A DNA stretch of 64,000 bases from Roseobacter sp. GAI101. Lineage in GTDB: Bacteria; Pseudomonadota; Alphaproteobacteria; Rhodobacterales; Rhodobacteraceae. The position numbers and the translations under genes were made by a program. The DNA lies in NCBI RefSeq assembly GCF_000156335.1, contig NZ_DS999214.1:210883-274882 (forward strand). The letters run 5' to 3'. The notes beneath the pieces were generated by a model. The model saw only the letters and a program-made list of their open reading frames with translations, was not told where the DNA came from and ran no database searches. This document shows, in pieces, positions 1 through 8,957 of this stretch (position 1 is the stretch's first letter; every line of letters starts with the position of its first letter).

Positions 1-2331
1 CGCCGTGTTCTCAAGGCTCGCCGCCGTGCCACCGTCGAGGTTCACCGTCCCGCCGCTGTTCTGCACCGCGCCCGAGGTCCCCGCCGTCTGCGTGAATGTC
101 CCCGTCCCCGAGGTGCTGGTCTGTCCGGTCAGCGTCGCACCCGCGTTCGTCACCGTGCCGTCGGCCACCGTGGTGGTGCCTGTGATAGAACCCCCATTCA
201 GATCAGCCGTGCCACCGTTATTCTCAAGGCTGCCCACGCTACCACCATCCAGATCGAAATCGGCGCTGTTGATCACCGCACCGTTGATGACGCCCGTGGT
301 AAGCACGCCGGCATCATCGTTGACGATCAACTGCGCGCCATTCTGGTTGGTCACCGACGTGACCGTTAGCGTCCCGTCAACGGTTATGATGGCACCGGCA
401 CCATCACTGACAATCGTATCCCCCGTCGCGTCCATCGTCGCGCCATTGTCAACGTTGATCGTGCCGCCTGCATTGTTCTGGATGGCACCGCCAGCCGAAT
501 TCACCGTCGTTGTGCCGGCGTTGAAGTTCAAAGCGCCTTCATTGGTGATGACCCCGGTTTGAACGTCGAAAGTCTTGGCACCCGCATCGTTGAAGTTCAC
601 GATACCTGTCGACAGGTTGTTGTAATTGCCGGTCGTTTCAACCAACGAGCCGCCGCCAAAAACGTTGACGATACCCGAGTTATTGGTGGTGTTCCCCGTC
701 CCCGTCAGCGTCGAATTGGCGTTGACGTTGATCGTCGCACCATCTTGGTTGGTGATCGCAGAGGCGCTTAGGCTGGCACCCGCGCCCCCCGCACCGATCT
801 CTGACAGACCATCGTTCGTGAAGGTCCCGATATTCGTCAAGGCATCGCCGTCATCGATATCGACTGTACCGGTGATATCGGCTCCATCAAGATCACCACT
901 GCCTGCAACCGCGCCGTCGAACGTGACGTCGCCCGTGACCGTGTTACCGGCACCGATTGTGATGTTGTTCGCCTGAATGGTTACCGCACCAGTGCCGGCG
1001 TTGACCGCGCCGGTGTTTTCAAAGGTGTCCCCGAAACTAAGCGTGGACGTGCTATTACCGGTGTTCGTGATACCGTTGACGTTGGTATAAGACAGCGCAA
1101 TTGTCGTGGTATTGCCGTTGGCGTTGATGATGCCGTCAGCGGTCAGCCCGCCGCTCAATTGACCACCGCCCGCATTGACGGTGCCGGTGTTGGTCACAAG
1201 ACCGGAAATCGTGCCCCCCGAAATGTCGACCGTACCACCGTTCGACACGGTTGCGACAGAGCCGCTGTTCAGGTCAAGCACCCCGGTCGCATCGACGGTG
1301 GTATTCCCGCTCATCGTTCCGCCAGCGACAGTTACCGTGCCTGTCGTCACCGTGGTGGTGCCCGCGACCGTGCCGCCGTTCAGCAAAGTCTCGCCCGATG
1401 TGTTCGTCAGGCTGGCCACATTGCCAGCCGTCACCGTGATATCCGTGGTGCCGTCCGTTGCCGCGCTGTTGACGAGTGCATCGATATCGCCCTTGGTCAG
1501 CGTAAACGTGCCTGCGTTGACTGTCGTGGTACCCCCAAGTTCGCGGCTGCCATTCGTAGTGCCATTCACGATAAGCGCGCCACCGTCGACGGTCGTCGCG
1601 CCCGTTACCTGGCCGGCAGTGATGGTGGTACTGGACGCTGCATTGGTAGTGTTGGTCAAAGCGGCGATCAGGCCGCCATCTATTGTGACGATCCCACCGT
1701 CGTTGGTTAAAGAGCCGGATAAAGTGCCACCATTAATGTCGATCGTGCCGAAGGTGACGGAATCGTTCTTCGCCGTGATGGCACCCGAAAGGGCACCGCT
1801 GTCAATTGTCAGCGTTCCGTCCAAAACATCGACGTTCCCGCCTGCTCCGCCGTTCAACTTCAGCTCGCCCGCCCCGATCTTGCTTACGCTGGTGGCGACG
1901 TTTGCGGTTATCGTGCCGACCAGACCGCTATCGACGGAAACGTCGCCGGCAATCGTCAATTTTTCCGCACCGCCGGAATCTGCAACCGTTATGCCATCCG
2001 CCGCAAAGGTCAGGTCATTCACCGAGATGTCGGTCGCCAAATTCAGGGTATAGCCGCCCGGTGCAGGTAATGTGGCGTCGTCGCCATCAGCAAAGTCAAC
2101 GCTCGTCCCCGTGGCATCCAACCAGTTAAGAGCGCCGCCGCCAACTTCCCATGTTCCATTTCCGCCGATTGCCGGCGCGGTGTCATCTGATGCGCGGCCG
2201 ATGTTCCATTCAAGAGAAGATTGCGCCATCGCGGTCGACGCCGACAATGTCAGCAGAAAAGTCGTGCTCAAGGCAATCGCGCGCGCGCCGCGCAGATAGA
2301 AACGACCTTCAAAAGAAATCATTGGAACCAT
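1..2331 (-). CDS. Large repetitive secreted adhesin / autotransporter-type passenger (5' part, runs off left edge)
   Basis: The minus strand is open from an ATG at 2331 (second in-frame ATG at 2322) to base 1 with no stop, about 775 residues, so the C-terminus lies outside the window. The N-terminus is a classical signal peptide (hydrophobic core ALSTTFLLTLSAS, cleavage likely after AMA-Q). The rest is low in charge and dominated by Gly, Thr, Asn, Val and Asp in irregular repeats of the type GGTxxGxxTVxxGTVT and NNGGTVDLNGGSITG. That is the pattern of beta-helical passengers of AIDA/filamentous-haemagglutinin-like adhesins. Cys is not evident. Whether it ends in an autotransporter barrel or a type I secretion signal cannot be seen. 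The AT-rich stretch 2335-2430 upstream probably holds its promoter. Family identity is inferred from composition and repeats. Confidence 0.8.
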   Translation of the reverse strand, partial: MVPMISFEGRFYLRGARAIALSTTFLLTLSASTAMAQSSLEWNIGRASDDTAPAIGGNGTWEVGGGALNWLDATGTSVDFADGDDATLPAPGGYTLNLATDISVNDLTFAADGITVADSGGAEKLTIAGDVSVDSGLVGTITANVATSVSKIGAGELKLNGGAGGNVDVLDGTLTIDSGALSGAITAKNDSVTFGTIDINGGTLSGSLTNDGGIVTIDGGLIAALTNTTNAASSTTITAGQVTGATTVDGGALIVNGTTNGSRELGGTTTVNAGTFTLTKGDIDALVNSAATDGTTDITVTAGNVASLTNTSGETLLNGGTVAGTTTVTTGTVTVAGGTMSGNTTVDATGVLDLNSGSVATVSNGGTVDISGGTISGLVTNTGTVNAGGGQLSGGLTADGIINANGNTTTIALSYTNVNGITNTGNSTSTLSFGDTFENTGAVNAGTGAVTIQANNITIGAGNTVTGDVTFDGAVAGSGDLDGADITGTVDIDDGDALTNIGTFTNDGLSEIGAGGAGASLSASAITNQDGATINVNANSTLTGTGNTTNNSGIVNVFGGGSLVETTGNYNNLSTGIVNFNDAGAKTFDVQTGVITNEGALNFNAGTTTVNSAGGAIQNNAGGTINVDNGATMDATGDTIVSDGAGAIITVDGTLTVTSVTNQNGAQLIVNDDAGVLTTGVINGAVINSADFDLDGGSVGSLENNGGTADLNGGSITGTTTVADGTVTNAGATLTGQTSTSGTGTFTQTAGTSGAVQNSGGTVNLDGGTAASLENTA

Positions 2332-2503
2332 CCCCGGGAAATATTTTTTAAAATTTTCTTACTCAAACACGGAAAATTTTGTCGATCAATTGTTATGCAA
2401 ACAAAATGACCTAGAAATTTTTAGGGCTGTGGCCTTTCTGCCCTTCATCATTCGAGGTTTCAGACGGCTCCGCACCCTATGGTGCAAGCCTCCGAAAACG
2501 GCG

Positions 2504-3397
2504 TCAGGCTTCGGTTTCTTGATCTGCGCCGAAATGTGTCCTGAACCACGCGGGCAGCGACACCCGATACTTGAAGACCCTGGATCTGCTTCTCAGGACG
2601 TTTTCTTTTTCGTCTCTCATTGGATCCGACACGATGGCGACGTGTGCCTCGTCCCGTGCCTGCACCCATGCCCGGTCTTTATACAGCGCCAGATTTGCGT
2701 AAAACCGCGCGGCATCCTTTTCGGGGTCCTTCCATGCCGCACCGGGCAGGCCTTTGCCTTCGGCATTTCCGACCTCGGTCCTGTGGCGGTTCGCGATCTC
2801 TAGCGCATCCAGATTGGCATATTTCAGGTGCATCAGATACACGCCCTTTGGCAGCTCGAACGGGGCCGATGCCAGCTTGCGGGTTCCCACCCAGATGCCG
2901 TGGCGCCACAACGCCGTGCCGCGTCTGGTCGCCCATGCCTTGCTGTAATGCCCGGAAAACACCGCCTTGGACCTGTGTCCCAACGCCATCTCTCCGGCTT
3001 TCAACACCTTGTCGTCGATCACTTCGGCAACATTCAACCCCAGGGCAAAAAGTGCCGTCGACGATGCCGCCTCGAAGACTTCTTTGATCGAGGGGTAGAT
3101 CGCTGGATCGAAACAGATCAATTCATCCGCGTCGGTACGGATCACCCAATCGTAAGAAAGGCCCAACCCGTCGGCAAAGCTGTTCAACATCTGGCCCCGC
3201 CGGCGGTCGAACCCGTCAAAAATATCGCGGGGGATCGTGATCACGCTGGCCAGCGGGCAGATTTCCGCAATCTTCGCGTCATGGCCATGGGCGACGACAT
3301 ATAGATTGTCAGGGCCCAGCAACCGTCCGTAATGGGTGTACCACTGCGATAGCGCCCAGTAGTCTTTGTAAACCATTGTGATTGCGCATATCTTCAT
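2504..3397 (-). CDS. Family-2-like glycosyltransferase
   Basis: 297 residues beginning MKICAITMVYKD. The N-terminal beta-strand, the acidic DADE motif at residues 89-92 (metal/nucleotide-sugar binding in GT-A folds) and the pattern W-Y-x-H-Y-x-x-L early in the protein match the roseobacter glycosyltransferase family 2 / DUF-type transferases that modify polysaccharides or surface glycans. No signal peptide or membrane segment is visible, so it is cytoplasmic. It lies between the adhesin and the replication block, both also on the minus strand, but with about 170 bp to the adhesin start and 80 bp to the initiator stop; an operon is not evident. Role in glycosylating the adhesin is possible but unsupported beyond adjacency. 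Confidence 0.7.
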   Translation of the reverse strand: MKICAITMVYKDYWALSQWYTHYGRLLGPDNLYVVAHGHDAKIAEICPLASVITIPRDIFDGFDRRRGQMLNSFADGLGLSYDWVIRTDADELICFDPAIYPSIKEVFEAASSTALFALGLNVAEVIDDKVLKAGEMALGHRSKAVFSGHYSKAWATRRGTALWRHGIWVGTRKLASAPFELPKGVYLMHLKYANLDALEIANRHRTEVGNAEGKGLPGAAWKDPEKDAARFYANLALYKDRAWVQARDEAHVAIVSDPMRDEKENVLRSRSRVFKYRVSLPAWFRTHFGADQETEA

Positions 3398-3479
3398 GCG
3401 GTCATTTATGCTGCTTCGCCAAAATTAGACAAGACGTTTTGCCGGTATACTCCAGTAAATCCTGCCTTTCGATAACGCG

Positions 3480-4181
3480 CTACGCCTCGAATTCCACCCG
3501 CGCAACCGGCCCCAGTTCCGTTTCGACAGCAGTGACAAGCGGGCGCATCAGATGGGTTTCGATGTACCGCTGGGCGAACTTGCTTGGGGCGCGCAGTTGC
3601 AGAATACCCTTTTCAAAGCCGATGTATTTCAATTGCGAAAACCAAGCATTGAACTGGTCCGCGTTTTCCTTGGCAAGCCGGGCCATCGCGCGTTGCCAGG
3701 TGCCGGGCGCGCTTGAGGCCGCATCGCCGCCCGCTTCGGCCGGTTTCGCATAATCACTCAGCTGTACAACCTTCACAGGGCTTTCGCCTTGATAGCGCCC
3801 CTTCATCCGAAGATCGAAATCAGGCCCTACAAGCGACCAGCAATGCTCTGACAGTCTGGCAATTTCAGCATAGTTCAACTGATAGGCTGCCACCCTGCCC
3901 CGCACGCCGCCGCGTTTGCAAATCAGGATCTTGCCGTCGATCAGCCGCTTGATCTCGCGTTTGACCGTCCGCTCGTTCACCGACCACATCCGCGCCAGAT
4001 CACGCTGGCCCACGGTCAGTTCATCGGCGCGCCAGTTGTACCGCGCTGTCACCGCCGCGATCAGCCGCATCAGCGTCGTCTGCAAAGTGGGAGATCCGTT
4101 CAGACCTGCGACGCTGAGCGCGGTCAGCAGGTCGTATTTTATCACGCTGGCTTCTGGCCCAGTCAGCCGCATTGGATTCAT
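3480..4181 (-). CDS. DnaA-like plasmid/chromid replication initiator
   Basis: 233 residues. Residues about 40-110 look like a winged-helix DNA-binding domain (ELTVGQRDLARMWSVNERTV is the helix-turn-helix). The C-terminal 70 residues (W-x10-F-N-A-W-F-x-L, then LQLRAPSKFAQRYIETH) match the fold signature of DnaA domain I, normally at the N-terminus of DnaA. There is no AAA+ ATPase domain, so it is not chromosomal DnaA. Such short DnaA-like replicases next to parAB define a plasmid class in Rhodobacterales. It is transcribed away from parA with a 393-bp repeat-bearing gap between them, the usual layout of that class. ATG at 4181 is chosen; a second ATG follows three codons later. The replicase call rests on the C-terminal motif plus context. 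Confidence 0.75.
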   Translation of the reverse strand: MNPMRLTGPEASVIKYDLLTALSVAGLNGSPTLQTTLMRLIAAVTARYNWRADELTVGQRDLARMWSVNERTVKREIKRLIDGKILICKRGGVRGRVAAYQLNYAEIARLSEHCWSLVGPDFDLRMKGRYQGESPVKVVQLSDYAKPAEAGGDAASSAPGTWQRAMARLAKENADQFNAWFSQLKYIGFEKGILQLRAPSKFAQRYIETHLMRPLVTAVETELGPVARVEFEA

Positions 4182-4574
4182 TGGTTTCTGTCCGCCCGAT
4201 TGATCGTATATTGCCTCACGGATCAGCCTCTTGTGGGCCGATTCCGTTTATGTGTTTTAGAAAGCGCTAAATCCCGTCTTCTGTCAACCCATTGGGAAAA
4301 GCGGGATTTACCTGAACCTCTTCTAAAATCTGAATAGATTAAGGTTAATAGGTTAAGGGGGACAGTTAGATGTCACCCTATAGGGGGGCTGCTGTCACCG
4401 AAACCCCTTAAAACCCAGACCATCTGTCACCAAAACAGCCCTTATCGCGAAAAGCCCTTTGATTTACGCGCAAAGGCCGCTGACCGTCTCTTTGGGGAAT
4501 CCAAAATTTAGGTTTTGCCAAATTCCCGAAATCCCGTTATTGGGAATGCGAGGATAAAAAACGCGAGTAGATAG
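4182..4574. other. Putative replication origin between initiator and parA
   Basis: No gene. The stretch holds an inverted repeat TAAATCCCG (4268-4276) / CGGGATTTA (4302-4310). An AT-rich tract at 4311-4360 has repeated GGTTAA-type words. TGTCACC occurs three times on the same strand at 4371, 4393 and 4425, and could be iterons. A second inverted repeat, ATTCCC (4522-4527) / GGGAAT (4542-4547), lies just upstream of parA and could be a partition-gene operator. The position between a divergent initiator and parAB is where origins of this replicon class sit. I found no clear DnaA box. Function is inferred. Confidence 0.5.
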
Positions 4575-5885
4575 ATGAGAGACCATAACGACCTGCTTAC
4601 CATGAACGAGCGCAGCTTGGAACAACAGGCCGCCGTGCGGCGCGCGACGTTCTCGCCGGGCGAAATCAAGGCGCTGCGCCCGTTCTCGATCTGGGAGATC
4701 AGCCAGTTCATGTTCGATGTCCCGGCCGACACCTTGCGCAAGAAACTGGCCGATGATTCCACCCTGCCCCAAGGTCTGACCGAAGAAGACGGACGTCAGC
4801 GGTGGTTCAGTCTGGAGGAGATCAACGAGTTGCGGCGACGTGCCCGGTTTCGCGGCCGCAAGTTGCTGCCCGAGCGGCCAAGGGGGCGCGCGATGCGTGT
4901 CGCCGTTTCCAACTTCAAGGGCGGTGTCGGCAAGACGGTCGTGGCCCAGCATCTGGCCCATGCCGCCGCACTTGATGGCTACCGTGTGCTGTGTATCGAC
5001 TTTGACCCGCAGGCGACCCTGACCCATTCGATGGGCCTGACCGAGGTCAAGGAAGGCAATACCGTCTGGGGCATCATGTGCCGTGATCTGTGTCGCGAGG
5101 CCAACCGGATCATGGAAAGCTACGATGACCCGGATGATTGCCCCTACCCTTCCGCGGACGAACTGCCCGAAGACGTGCAATCCATCGGTGCGCAGCGGTT
5201 TCAGGATTTCATCCAGCAGACCTGCTGGCCGACGATCGATATCATCCCGTCCTGTTCCAATGCGGCCTTCGTCGAATTTGCTTCTGCGCAGTATCGGTCC
5301 TTGCACAAGGCCTGGAGCTTTTTTGGTTGCGTCGCACGGTACCTGGATGAATTGCCGGACGATCAATACGACATCATCATCTTCGACTGTCCGCCCGCCA
5401 TTGGCTACCAGTCCTTGAACGCAGCTTTCGCGGCAGACATTCTTTATATCCCCTCGGGTCCCGGCTATTGGGAATATGACAGCACGACCAGCTATCTGGG
5501 CCAGTTGGGCGATGCGATGGCCGATATCTCCGAAGGGTTTTCCGCACTGGCAGCGGACGCCGGGATCACGCTTCCGAAACAGTTTTCAGACATCCGTTTG
5601 CTGATGACCCGCTTTGAATCCACCAACCCGCTGCACAGTGCCATGATGGATGCGTTCAAGAACGTGTTTGGTGCCGACGTCTGCGCCCACCCGATCGAGA
5701 TGACGCGCGCGGTTGAACAATCGGGCCGGTTCCAGATGTCGGTTTACGAACAGGACTATCGCCAGATGACCCGCGAAACGTGGAAACGGGCGCGGCAAAG
5801 TTTTGACCGGGCCTATGACGAATTTATCGAAACCGTCCTCGCGGCATGGAAAGAGAACGGTGCCAAGAAGGAGGCGGCAGAATGA
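4575..5885 (+). CDS. parA: ParA-type partition ATPase
   Basis: 436 residues. An N-terminal region of about 105 residues includes a MerR-like helix-turn-helix (FSIWEISQFMFDVPADTLRK), typical of plasmid ParA/RepA proteins that also repress their own promoter. The deviant Walker A motif KGGVGKT is at residues 115-121, followed by DFDPQATL (A' region) and IIFDCPPAIG (Walker B). Length fits the large plasmid ParA class rather than chromosomal Soj. It overlaps parB by 4 bp (ATGA), so the two are translationally coupled. The ATG at 4575 is used; an ATG at 4602 (MNERS) is an alternative. Together with ParB and the palindromes downstream it should segregate this replicon. Confidence 0.93.
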   Translation: MRDHNDLLTMNERSLEQQAAVRRATFSPGEIKALRPFSIWEISQFMFDVPADTLRKKLADDSTLPQGLTEEDGRQRWFSLEEINELRRRARFRGRKLLPERPRGRAMRVAVSNFKGGVGKTVVAQHLAHAAALDGYRVLCIDFDPQATLTHSMGLTEVKEGNTVWGIMCRDLCREANRIMESYDDPDDCPYPSADELPEDVQSIGAQRFQDFIQQTCWPTIDIIPSCSNAAFVEFASAQYRSLHKAWSFFGCVARYLDELPDDQYDIIIFDCPPAIGYQSLNAAFAADILYIPSGPGYWEYDSTTSYLGQLGDAMADISEGFSALAADAGITLPKQFSDIRLLMTRFESTNPLHSAMMDAFKNVFGADVCAHPIEMTRAVEQSGRFQMSVYEQDYRQMTRETWKRARQSFDRAYDEFIETVLAAWKENGAKKEAAE

Positions 5886-6946
5886 GCAGCAAGAACAAAT
5901 TCGGATTTGCGCCCGTCGATGCGACAGCACCCGTGAAACGCCGGACCCGCGAACCGGGGCCGATGGGCGCTGCGGTGCGTGATGTGGCCGAAAACCTGCA
6001 AGAGGCGACAGAAGCCAAGATCGAACAGCGCCGCCAGAACGCCAGTGACGCCAAAACCTTCCGCGAGGCAGAGGCCCAAGGGCGTGTGCTGTATCAGATC
6101 GCCCTTGCCGAAATCTTTACCGATGATCTGCCGCGCGACCGCCTCGCGCTTGAAGAGGTCGCACAGTCGGACGAGATGGAGGAGCTCAAGGCGTCAATCC
6201 GTGCGCGCGGTCAACGCGAACCCGTCGAAGTCTATGTCGGACCAAGCGGGCGGTATCAGCTGAAGAAGGGCTGGCGCCGGTTCACCGCGCTTTCGCAGCT
6301 TTTCACCGAGACGAAAGACGACCGCTTTGGCACGATCACTGCCCGGATCGAGGCGGGCGGCGAAGATCGCATGTCGCGCTATGTCGACATGGTCGAAGAA
6401 AACGTGGTGCGCGAAGATCTGACCTTTGCCGAGATGGCGCAGGTTGCGATCACGGCGGCACAGGACGAAAGCGTTGATGAAATCGATCCGGCGGAATTGG
6501 TCAGCAGGCTGTACAGCGCGTTGCACAAGACCAAGAGGTCCTACATCAAAAGCTTCGTATTCTTGCTGAGCGCGCTTGGCGAGAGCGTCCAGTTCCCCAA
6601 GGCGATCCCCCGCAATCTGGGTGTCGATGTCGCGCGTGCCTTGCGCGCGCCGGAGCAAGCGCAAGAATTGCGTGCGAAGCTTGACGCGTGCAGCACGGCG
6701 GAAGAGCAGAACGAAGCGCTGAAGTCGTTCATCGACGTGACGCAAAAGCAGGGCAGGGCACCTGCAGCAAGGTCGGAGCCGAAGCAGAAGTTCGAGTTCT
6801 TCGTTGGCAAGACGAAGGTTACCGCGCGTCAGGGTGAATGCCGGTTGGTGAGCGAGTATGACTTTGCCACGATGCCGAAGAAGCAGCTTGAAGACGCGGT
6901 GCGCGCTTTCGAAGAAGTACTGAATGGCGGCCCGCGCATTCGGTAA
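5882..6946 (+). CDS. parB: ParB-type centromere-binding protein
   Basis: 354 residues from the ATG that overlaps the parA stop; an earlier in-frame ATG at 5846 lies inside parA and is less likely. A ParB/Spo0J-like N-terminal domain is seen around residues 70-160: the segment IRARGQREPVEVY, the variant KGWRRFTA in place of GERRxxA, then VEENVVREDLTFAEMAQ. A helix-turn-helix region with the following KRSYIKSFVFLLSAL stretch is typical of RepB-like plasmid ParB. The stop codon TAA (6944-6946) is embedded in the first GGTAACC half-site of the palindrome cluster immediately downstream, so the gene runs directly into its likely binding sites. Confidence 0.92.
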   Translation: MSSKNKFGFAPVDATAPVKRRTREPGPMGAAVRDVAENLQEATEAKIEQRRQNASDAKTFREAEAQGRVLYQIALAEIFTDDLPRDRLALEEVAQSDEMEELKASIRARGQREPVEVYVGPSGRYQLKKGWRRFTALSQLFTETKDDRFGTITARIEAGGEDRMSRYVDMVEENVVREDLTFAEMAQVAITAAQDESVDEIDPAELVSRLYSALHKTKRSYIKSFVFLLSALGESVQFPKAIPRNLGVDVARALRAPEQAQELRAKLDACSTAEEQNEALKSFIDVTQKQGRAPAARSEPKQKFEFFVGKTKVTARQGECRLVSEYDFATMPKKQLEDAVRAFEEVLNGGPRIR

Positions 6947-6997
6947 CCCGGCGGTTACCCATGGGTAACACTGCATCAGGTGTTACCCATGGGTAAC
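6942..6997. promoter_or_regulatory. parS: Putative parS centromere: two perfect 16-bp palindromes
   Basis: GTTACCCATGGGTAAC occurs twice, at 6954-6969 and 6982-6997, with start points 28 bp apart. Each copy is a perfect inverted repeat. A further inverted pair GGTAACC (6942-6948) / GGTTACC (6953-6959) precedes and overlaps the first copy. The outer bases GTT...AAC and the inner C/G positions agree with the GTTnnC....GnnAAC skeleton I know for RepABC-type parS. Location directly after parB supports ParB binding; this is inference. Confidence 0.75.
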
Positions 6998-7520
6998 CGG
7001 GTAATCCAGCGCTGCGGCGGTCTGCAAACATACAAAACCTGCCAAGCTGCGGCTTTTGGGGTTGCGAAAATTCGTAGCATCACTGTTAAAGCCTGAAGCG
7101 TGCTGCTTAAGCTGTTTTGCGCCCTAAAAACCAACCAACCTATTGAAATAAATGAATATTTGGCGAAATTGGGCTCGTGGTGAGCGTATTCGCCCCGCAA
7201 ACGGCGTCATCCCCTTGAAAGGCCGCCAACCCGGTGTATTTCAACCACGGTAAGGGGGGTAAAACTTTGTTCATTTGCGCGCGCCGCGCCTTTGTATTGA
7301 CAGTGGCGATGGAACGTCGGCAATGGCGCAACTTGACGGAAACAAAGCGAACCCCCAAAGTAACGCTCAAAGAGCAGCAATTGGTAGCCCCGAAGCGATT
7401 TTCGGAATCTGCGAGCGGGGTGTAAAAACCGAAATTAGGTGAGAGAATTACAATGTTGGCGCATCCGCACAAAAGGCCGGTTCTTCGGGTGCATCCAACG
7501 CAGCACGCCGGGCGGTCGAA
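6998..7520. other. Intergenic region between parS and tssL
   Basis: About 520 bp without a convincing long gene. A TTGACA hexamer lies at 7297-7302 but no good -10 follows. A 23-codon reading frame at 7453-7524 (MLAHPHKRPVLRVH...) has an AGGTGAGAG-like ribosome site. Its stop overlaps the ATG of the tssL-like gene as ATGA, so it could be a coupling leader peptide; chance is also possible. Confidence 0.4.
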
Positions 7521-8957
7521 ATGACGTCCGACAAAGAAAATCCTGACAAGGGCAGCCGGCCGGCCGCAGGGCAGGTGCCGTCAGGCCAGACCGCAAGCAG
7601 CCAGCGTCCGCGCCCAACGTCGAAAACCAAGACATCATTGGGCGACGATGAACGCACGATTGTCGGGCCGCGCCCTGTATCGCCTGCAAAGCCTGCCTCC
7701 CGGAAACTGACGCTGTCCGACGTCCTTGGGCGTCAGGCGCGCAGCGGGGGGAGCGCATCCAACCCGATGATCGCCGCCGCGAACGGGGTGCTCGAGCTTT
7801 TGGGTCTGTTGCGCACGGGGCTGGTCGAGATGGACGCGCTGAGGTTGCAACGCCATCTTCATGCCGCGCTGACCCAATTTGAAGCAGATGCGCGGGATGC
7901 CGGGCTTTCGGACGCGGATATAAACGATGCCCGCTATGCGCTTGCAGCCACCTGCGACGACATTGCGCAGAACCTTCCGGGCGCGAACCAGGTCTATTGG
8001 AAGCGCCACAGCCTGACGGCCCATTTCTTTGCGGACCCGAATCCGGGCGTCGGGTTTTTCATTCGTCTGCACCGGATGTCCGGCAATCCGTCCCGGCACG
8101 CCATGACCCTTGAGCTGATGTTCGTATGCCTTGGATTGGGCTTCGAGGGGCAATACCGCAGCGCACGCGACGGGCAGGTTGCCTTGTCGAACCTGAGGAC
8201 GGACCTGTATCACCGGATCCGCAGCGTCGTGCCGCGGGCCTATCCCGACATGTCCTGCAACTGGGCCCCCGTCGTGCTGAACGGTGCGCGGCGGCATCAT
8301 CGTGTTCCGTTGTGGATCATCACCGGCATCGGGGCGTCGATGGTGGTGGTGCTTTACGGCGTGCTGGCCTGGACGTTGACAAAGGAAGCGCAAGCCGCGC
8401 AATCGGCAATCATCGCCCTGCATGACCCGACCGACCCCATTGCGATTGAACGGGTTGCCCTTCCCGATGTGCCGGTCGAACCGCAGGTGACCGTATATGA
8501 AGCGCCCAAGACCGGACAGGTTGATCGGGTCCGCGACCAGTTGGCAGACGAGATCGCAGCCGGTCTGACCACTGTCAGCGAAGAGGGCGACTTTATCGCT
8601 GTGCGTTTGGGGGAGGCCTTGCAGTTTGGCGAGGGGGCCGCTGTTCTTGCCAGCGAAAGCCCGATCATCGCGCGTATCGCCACAGTGCTTGAGAATGAAC
8701 CCGGTTCGATCATTGTCGAGGGGCACAGTGACAACATCCCGCTAAGCGGACGGGGCCGGTACAAGACCAACGAAGAGCTGTCGGCCGCCCGCGCAGCCGC
8801 TGTGTCCGATGTGCTTGCGCAATACATGTCCGATCCTGACCGCATGACGGTCGAGGGGGCAGGGGCGTCAAAGCCTCTGGTCCGGGCCGATACCCCCGAG
8901 GCGCGATCCCGGAACCGCCGCGTCGATATTCTTTTGCTCAAGGAGCAGCGGTTGTGA
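7521..8957 (+). CDS. tssL: TssL / DotU-family type VI secretion membrane protein with OmpA domain
   Basis: 478 residues. Residues 1-60 are a Pro/Ser-rich disordered head holding GDDERTIVGP (Thr46), a possible phospho-threonine docking site. Residues about 80-260 are the DotU/IcmH cytoplasmic domain (LLRTGLVEMDALRLQRHL..., ARYALAATCDDIAQN, LMFVCLGLGFEGQYR are hallmark segments). A single membrane helix follows at about 268-293. The C-terminus is an OmpA-like peptidoglycan-binding domain (GHSDNIPLSGRGRYKTNEELSAARA). This evolved TssL with fused OmpA anchors the T6SS membrane complex to the cell wall. It overlaps tssM by GTGA. No other core T6SS gene apart from tssM is in the window. Confidence 0.93.
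   Translation: MTSDKENPDKGSRPAAGQVPSGQTASSQRPRPTSKTKTSLGDDERTIVGPRPVSPAKPASRKLTLSDVLGRQARSGGSASNPMIAAANGVLELLGLLRTGLVEMDALRLQRHLHAALTQFEADARDAGLSDADINDARYALAATCDDIAQNLPGANQVYWKRHSLTAHFFADPNPGVGFFIRLHRMSGNPSRHAMTLELMFVCLGLGFEGQYRSARDGQVALSNLRTDLYHRIRSVVPRAYPDMSCNWAPVVLNGARRHHRVPLWIITGIGASMVVVLYGVLAWTLTKEAQAAQSAIIALHDPTDPIAIERVALPDVPVEPQVTVYEAPKTGQVDRVRDQLADEIAAGLTTVSEEGDFIAVRLGEALQFGEGAAVLASESPIIARIATVLENEPGSIIVEGHSDNIPLSGRGRYKTNEELSAARAAAVSDVLAQYMSDPDRMTVEGAGASKPLVRADTPEARSRNRRVDILLLKEQRL

Noticed and set aside
5-2053. Plus-strand frames opposite the adhesin (Val/Pro/Ser-rich)
   Set aside because: They are antisense shadows of the Gly/Thr-repeat minus-strand gene, which has a signal peptide and a continuous frame.
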